23,515 nt of DNA from Hypsibius dujardini. Lineage: Eukaryota > Tardigrada > Eutardigrada > Parachela > Hypsibiidae. Numbering within the stretch: the first letter of the stretch is position 1; each line of letters opens with the position of its first letter. Made by a program: the position numbers and the translations under genes. The notes beneath the pieces were generated by a model, which did no database searches, was not told the origin of the DNA, and worked only from the letters and a program-made list of their open reading frames with translations. This document shows positions 21,411 through 23,515 of this stretch, piece after piece. The stretch lies in assembly GCA_001579985.1 (NCBI GenBank), contig LRSR01001912.1, forward strand, positions 1 through 23,515. The letters run 5' to 3'.

Positions 21411-21460
21411 TGGATGAGTCAGAGGGTGTGGATGAGTCAGAGGGCGTGGATGAGTCATTG
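21411..21460 (+). promoter_or_regulatory. three AP-1 (TGAGTCA) sites at exact 18-bp spacing
   Basis: TGAGTCA occurs at 21415-21421, 21433-21439 and 21451-21457 inside an 18-bp tandem unit (GTGGATGAGTCAGAGGGY). TGAGTCA is the consensus Fos/Jun bZIP site. Position upstream of the distal KLF exon suggests possible enhancer use, but this could be a chance minisatellite. Confidence 0.5.
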
Positions 21461-21940
21461 TACTTTTCTCTCGCATTCCATTCTACCCAGCGTGCGGCGT
21501 ATCCGCCCACCACGCCCGACAACGTCCATATTCGATGAGTGCAATAACACTAAACATTCAAGTACAATTGGTATTTTTCATATTTTGATAATATATATTA
21601 ATAGACACATAAATCTCCCCTCTCCCCTGCCGTGTGCCGTTTTGATTTTTTAATTAATTTAAATTTTAAATTTAATCAAAAATAAATTAAAACGATGTTA
21701 CTAAACGGTGTCAGTAATTAGTAGAGTAACAGAGCACACGGTGAAAAGGACAACGTGCAGGAAATGTAATTTGTATGATTTCTTTGGCGTTAATGCACAG
21801 AGATATTTAGACAGTTAAAATAGACAGTTAAAATAGCACTCGATGAAACGGAAAACAATATTTTCAGAGTTAGTTAACATAAAAATGTTAATAACGATGC
21901 CTGTATAGTTGGACTCCGAGCCCACGAGGCACGTTTGAAT

Positions 21941-22174
21941 ACATTTTGTCATGACATTTTTCCAAGCAAAATTTCATTTGTAATCGATTGGCATCAGCCA
22001 AAAGTTGTTCGGACATCTGGGGGCGGAGCTATGCGACAGTTCTGGAGAGGTACGCTGGCAAGCGCAATCTTCTCAGAAATACACACATAGCTCCTCCCCC
22101 TGAACACTGAGCAATATTTGGCTGATGTTCGATTTCAAATAAAATTTTGGATGGGATTATGTCAAGACAAATGT
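21941..22174. mobile_element. fold-back element with ~90-bp inverted arms
   Basis: Left arm 21941-22033 matches the reverse complement of 22086-22174 with small indels. Shared words include TTTGTC, TTGACA-like, CAAAATTT, ATTTG, AATCGA, CATCAGCCAAA and GGAGCTATG. The loop is about 52 bp. No ORF. It resembles a MITE or fold-back hairpin. Similarity continues weakly for a few bases outside the arms. Confidence 0.6.
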
Positions 22175-22285
22175 GTATTTATTATACATGTAGTGGACGA
22201 CGATTAGGTCAGAAGGGGGCCAGGGTAACTGATAGGAATAGACCTAACTCTCTTCGTACTTTGTACCAAAACTCAGATCGGTCAA

Positions 22286-22324
22286 TTTGCAAGCCGTGGG
22301 GGGGGGGGGGAATTGGCTTGCAAA
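22286..22324. other. perfect 10-bp hairpin with a G13 loop
   Basis: TTTGCAAGCC (22286-22295) is the exact reverse complement of GGCTTGCAAA (22315-22324). The 19-bp loop contains 13 consecutive G (22298-22310). Confidence 0.7.
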
Positions 22325-22835
22325 GACGCCACGAAGCTTAAATCTATTTTTTCTGTTATTTGCTTCGATCATTACCAAAATGATTGAGCTTCTTCTTCGG
22401 TACAATTTTAGTGTAATAAAGATGCAAGCATGCAAGGTTGCAAATGTAAGCGGAGTTCGGTTTGCTGTTGCTCATTAGCCGAGATGTTACATAATATTTT
22501 GCAAGCGTGAAATGAACGTGAGAGAAAGGAAGGAAAAGCGCACAAATTTTGCAGAACACGATACGACGGAACGGACAGACAACGACAGAGCCGCAATTTT
22601 ATTACCAGTACCTTCTTGCCTTGTTTGCTCTAGTTCTGGAAGAGATAACAAAACAACCCGCCGCTCAACGTCGCGCCCCGAACTTTCCTTTCCGCAGCAG
22701 CAGCAACTCCCCTTGCAAGTGTTTCTTCCCACTCGTCCGGCCGATGAAGAAGCGTCAATGGCATGCAAATCTCCCCTCGAGATCGCCTTCCGCATCCGCC
22801 GCTTTCACCGCGAACTTTTCTGCCTGCAGAAATCG

Positions 22836-23215
22836 CTCCTCTATTTCGTATGCAGAACTGCAGGCCAGAGAGCTTCCAAAATCAGAGAGGGCTCGCTGAT
22901 GTGATTAGTCAGAGAGGGTTCGCTGATGGGATCAGTCAGAGAGGGTTTGCTGATGTGGGTCCGGTTAACAACGCGACAGGTGCGTCCGGCTTCGCAAGTT
23001 GCTCCTATTTCGCATGCAAAAAACTGCCGACCGGAAAGTTTCCGAAATCAGAGAGAGTTTTCACAGGTATATATGTATTGGGAACGATGGGTGCGTCCGG
23101 TTTTGCAGGTTGCTCGCAAGCCGGAAAGTTTCCAAAATCAGAGAGGATTTTCCCAGTTACGGTATGTATATGCATTGGGAACGATGGGTGCGTCCGTTTT
23201 GCAGGTTACTACTAC
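22836..23215. repeat. tandem array: ~100-bp units with an internal 27-bp subrepeat
   Basis: GTGCGTCCGG-type unit starts occur at 22980, 23091 and 23188 (spacings 111 and 97 bp), and a partial unit is recognisable from about 22836. Common words are TTTCGYATGCA, GGAAAGTTTCC, AAATCAGAGAG and TTGGGAACGATGG. Between units 1 and 2, TCAGAGAGGG..GCTGATG repeats three times at exactly 27 bp (22882, 22909, 22936). Confidence 0.75.
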
Positions 23216-23325
23216 GACTACTCTTCTCATTACCGCGCTATACTGTTTGCAAACGCGCGTAAAAATGCATAACTTTCTAGGACATTTGGGCAGACATTTG
23301 TGTGTGTTCACACCACACGAGCGAG

Positions 23326-23358
23326 CGTGAGAGAAAGAGAGAGAGAGAGAGAGAGAGT
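23326..23358 (+). repeat. (GA)n microsatellite
   Basis: A GA-rich run followed by GC-rich sequence (23395-23450). No exon could be assigned to 23216-23515. Confidence 0.9.
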
Positions 23359-23515
23359 AGGGTAGAGTGCGTTTCGGTTCGACCACACCGGCACGACCAA
23401 CAACGACGACGGCCCGGTCTCCGGCGGGCGAACTCTCGAGGGGGTGGAGTGCTGTGTATGTGTGTATGTCTGTGTGCGTTGTATACGGTTAAATAAGAAG
23501 GCAATAATAATTATC

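Noticed and set aside
22512-22904. Overlapping plus-strand ORFs of 116-130 codons
   Set aside because: Two frames open at once in GC-richer sequence with no recognisable homology; the 3' part is tandem repeat.

Overview
The window is metazoan nuclear DNA. It holds three multi-exon genes with GT-AG introns, long non-coding spacers, microsatellites and small fold-back repeats. PINK1 is an animal mitochondrial-quality-control kinase and the zinc-finger gene is a Kruppel-like factor, so the source is an animal, most likely an invertebrate. Nothing seen here fixes the phylum. I see no operon structure, tRNA, rRNA, reverse transcriptase, transposase or CRISPR array.

Layout. (1) 1-4730, minus strand: GMP synthase (glutamine-hydrolysing), 13 coding exons, with the C-terminal end cut off by the window edge. 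(2) 4731-5600: a compact head-to-head spacer that should hold both promoters, a probable 5'UTR intron for GMP synthase, a TTACGTCA site, and a strong-Kozak upstream ORF in front of PINK1. (3) 5601-8783, plus strand: a complete PINK1 in 7 coding exons, 540 codons plus stop. (4) 8784-10501: AT-rich convergent spacer with a partly duplicated PINK1 3' flank and a 40-bp terminal-inverted-repeat element. (5) 10502-19147, minus strand: a Kruppel-like factor with a PVDLS CtBP-type motif, three C2H2 fingers and two apparent alternative first coding exons, about 13.1 kb and 18.9 kb. Its large 5' intron (about 12.6-18.9 kb) is full of CAGA/CTGT repeats and one AT-rich tandem array. (6) 19148-23515: no convincing coding exon. 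It holds microsatellites, two fold-back elements, a triple AP-1 array, a G13 hairpin and a tandem-repeat array, and is presumably 5' region of the KLF gene.

The exon phases of all three models close exactly. PINK1 is 1,620 coding nt plus stop. The KLF distal form is 1,038 nt plus stop. The visible GMP synthase is 2,034 nt, or 678 codons. The genes have no obvious shared pathway: purine synthesis, mitophagy signalling and transcription. The only likely functional link is the short divergent GMP synthase/PINK1 promoter.

The most interesting non-coding signals are: complementary tetranucleotide tracts flanking two KLF exons, which could promote circular RNA; the alternative KLF first exons joined in the same phase to an unrecognised N-terminal module; the PINK1 uORF; and two newly recognised fold-back elements whose arms are about 60 and 90 bp.
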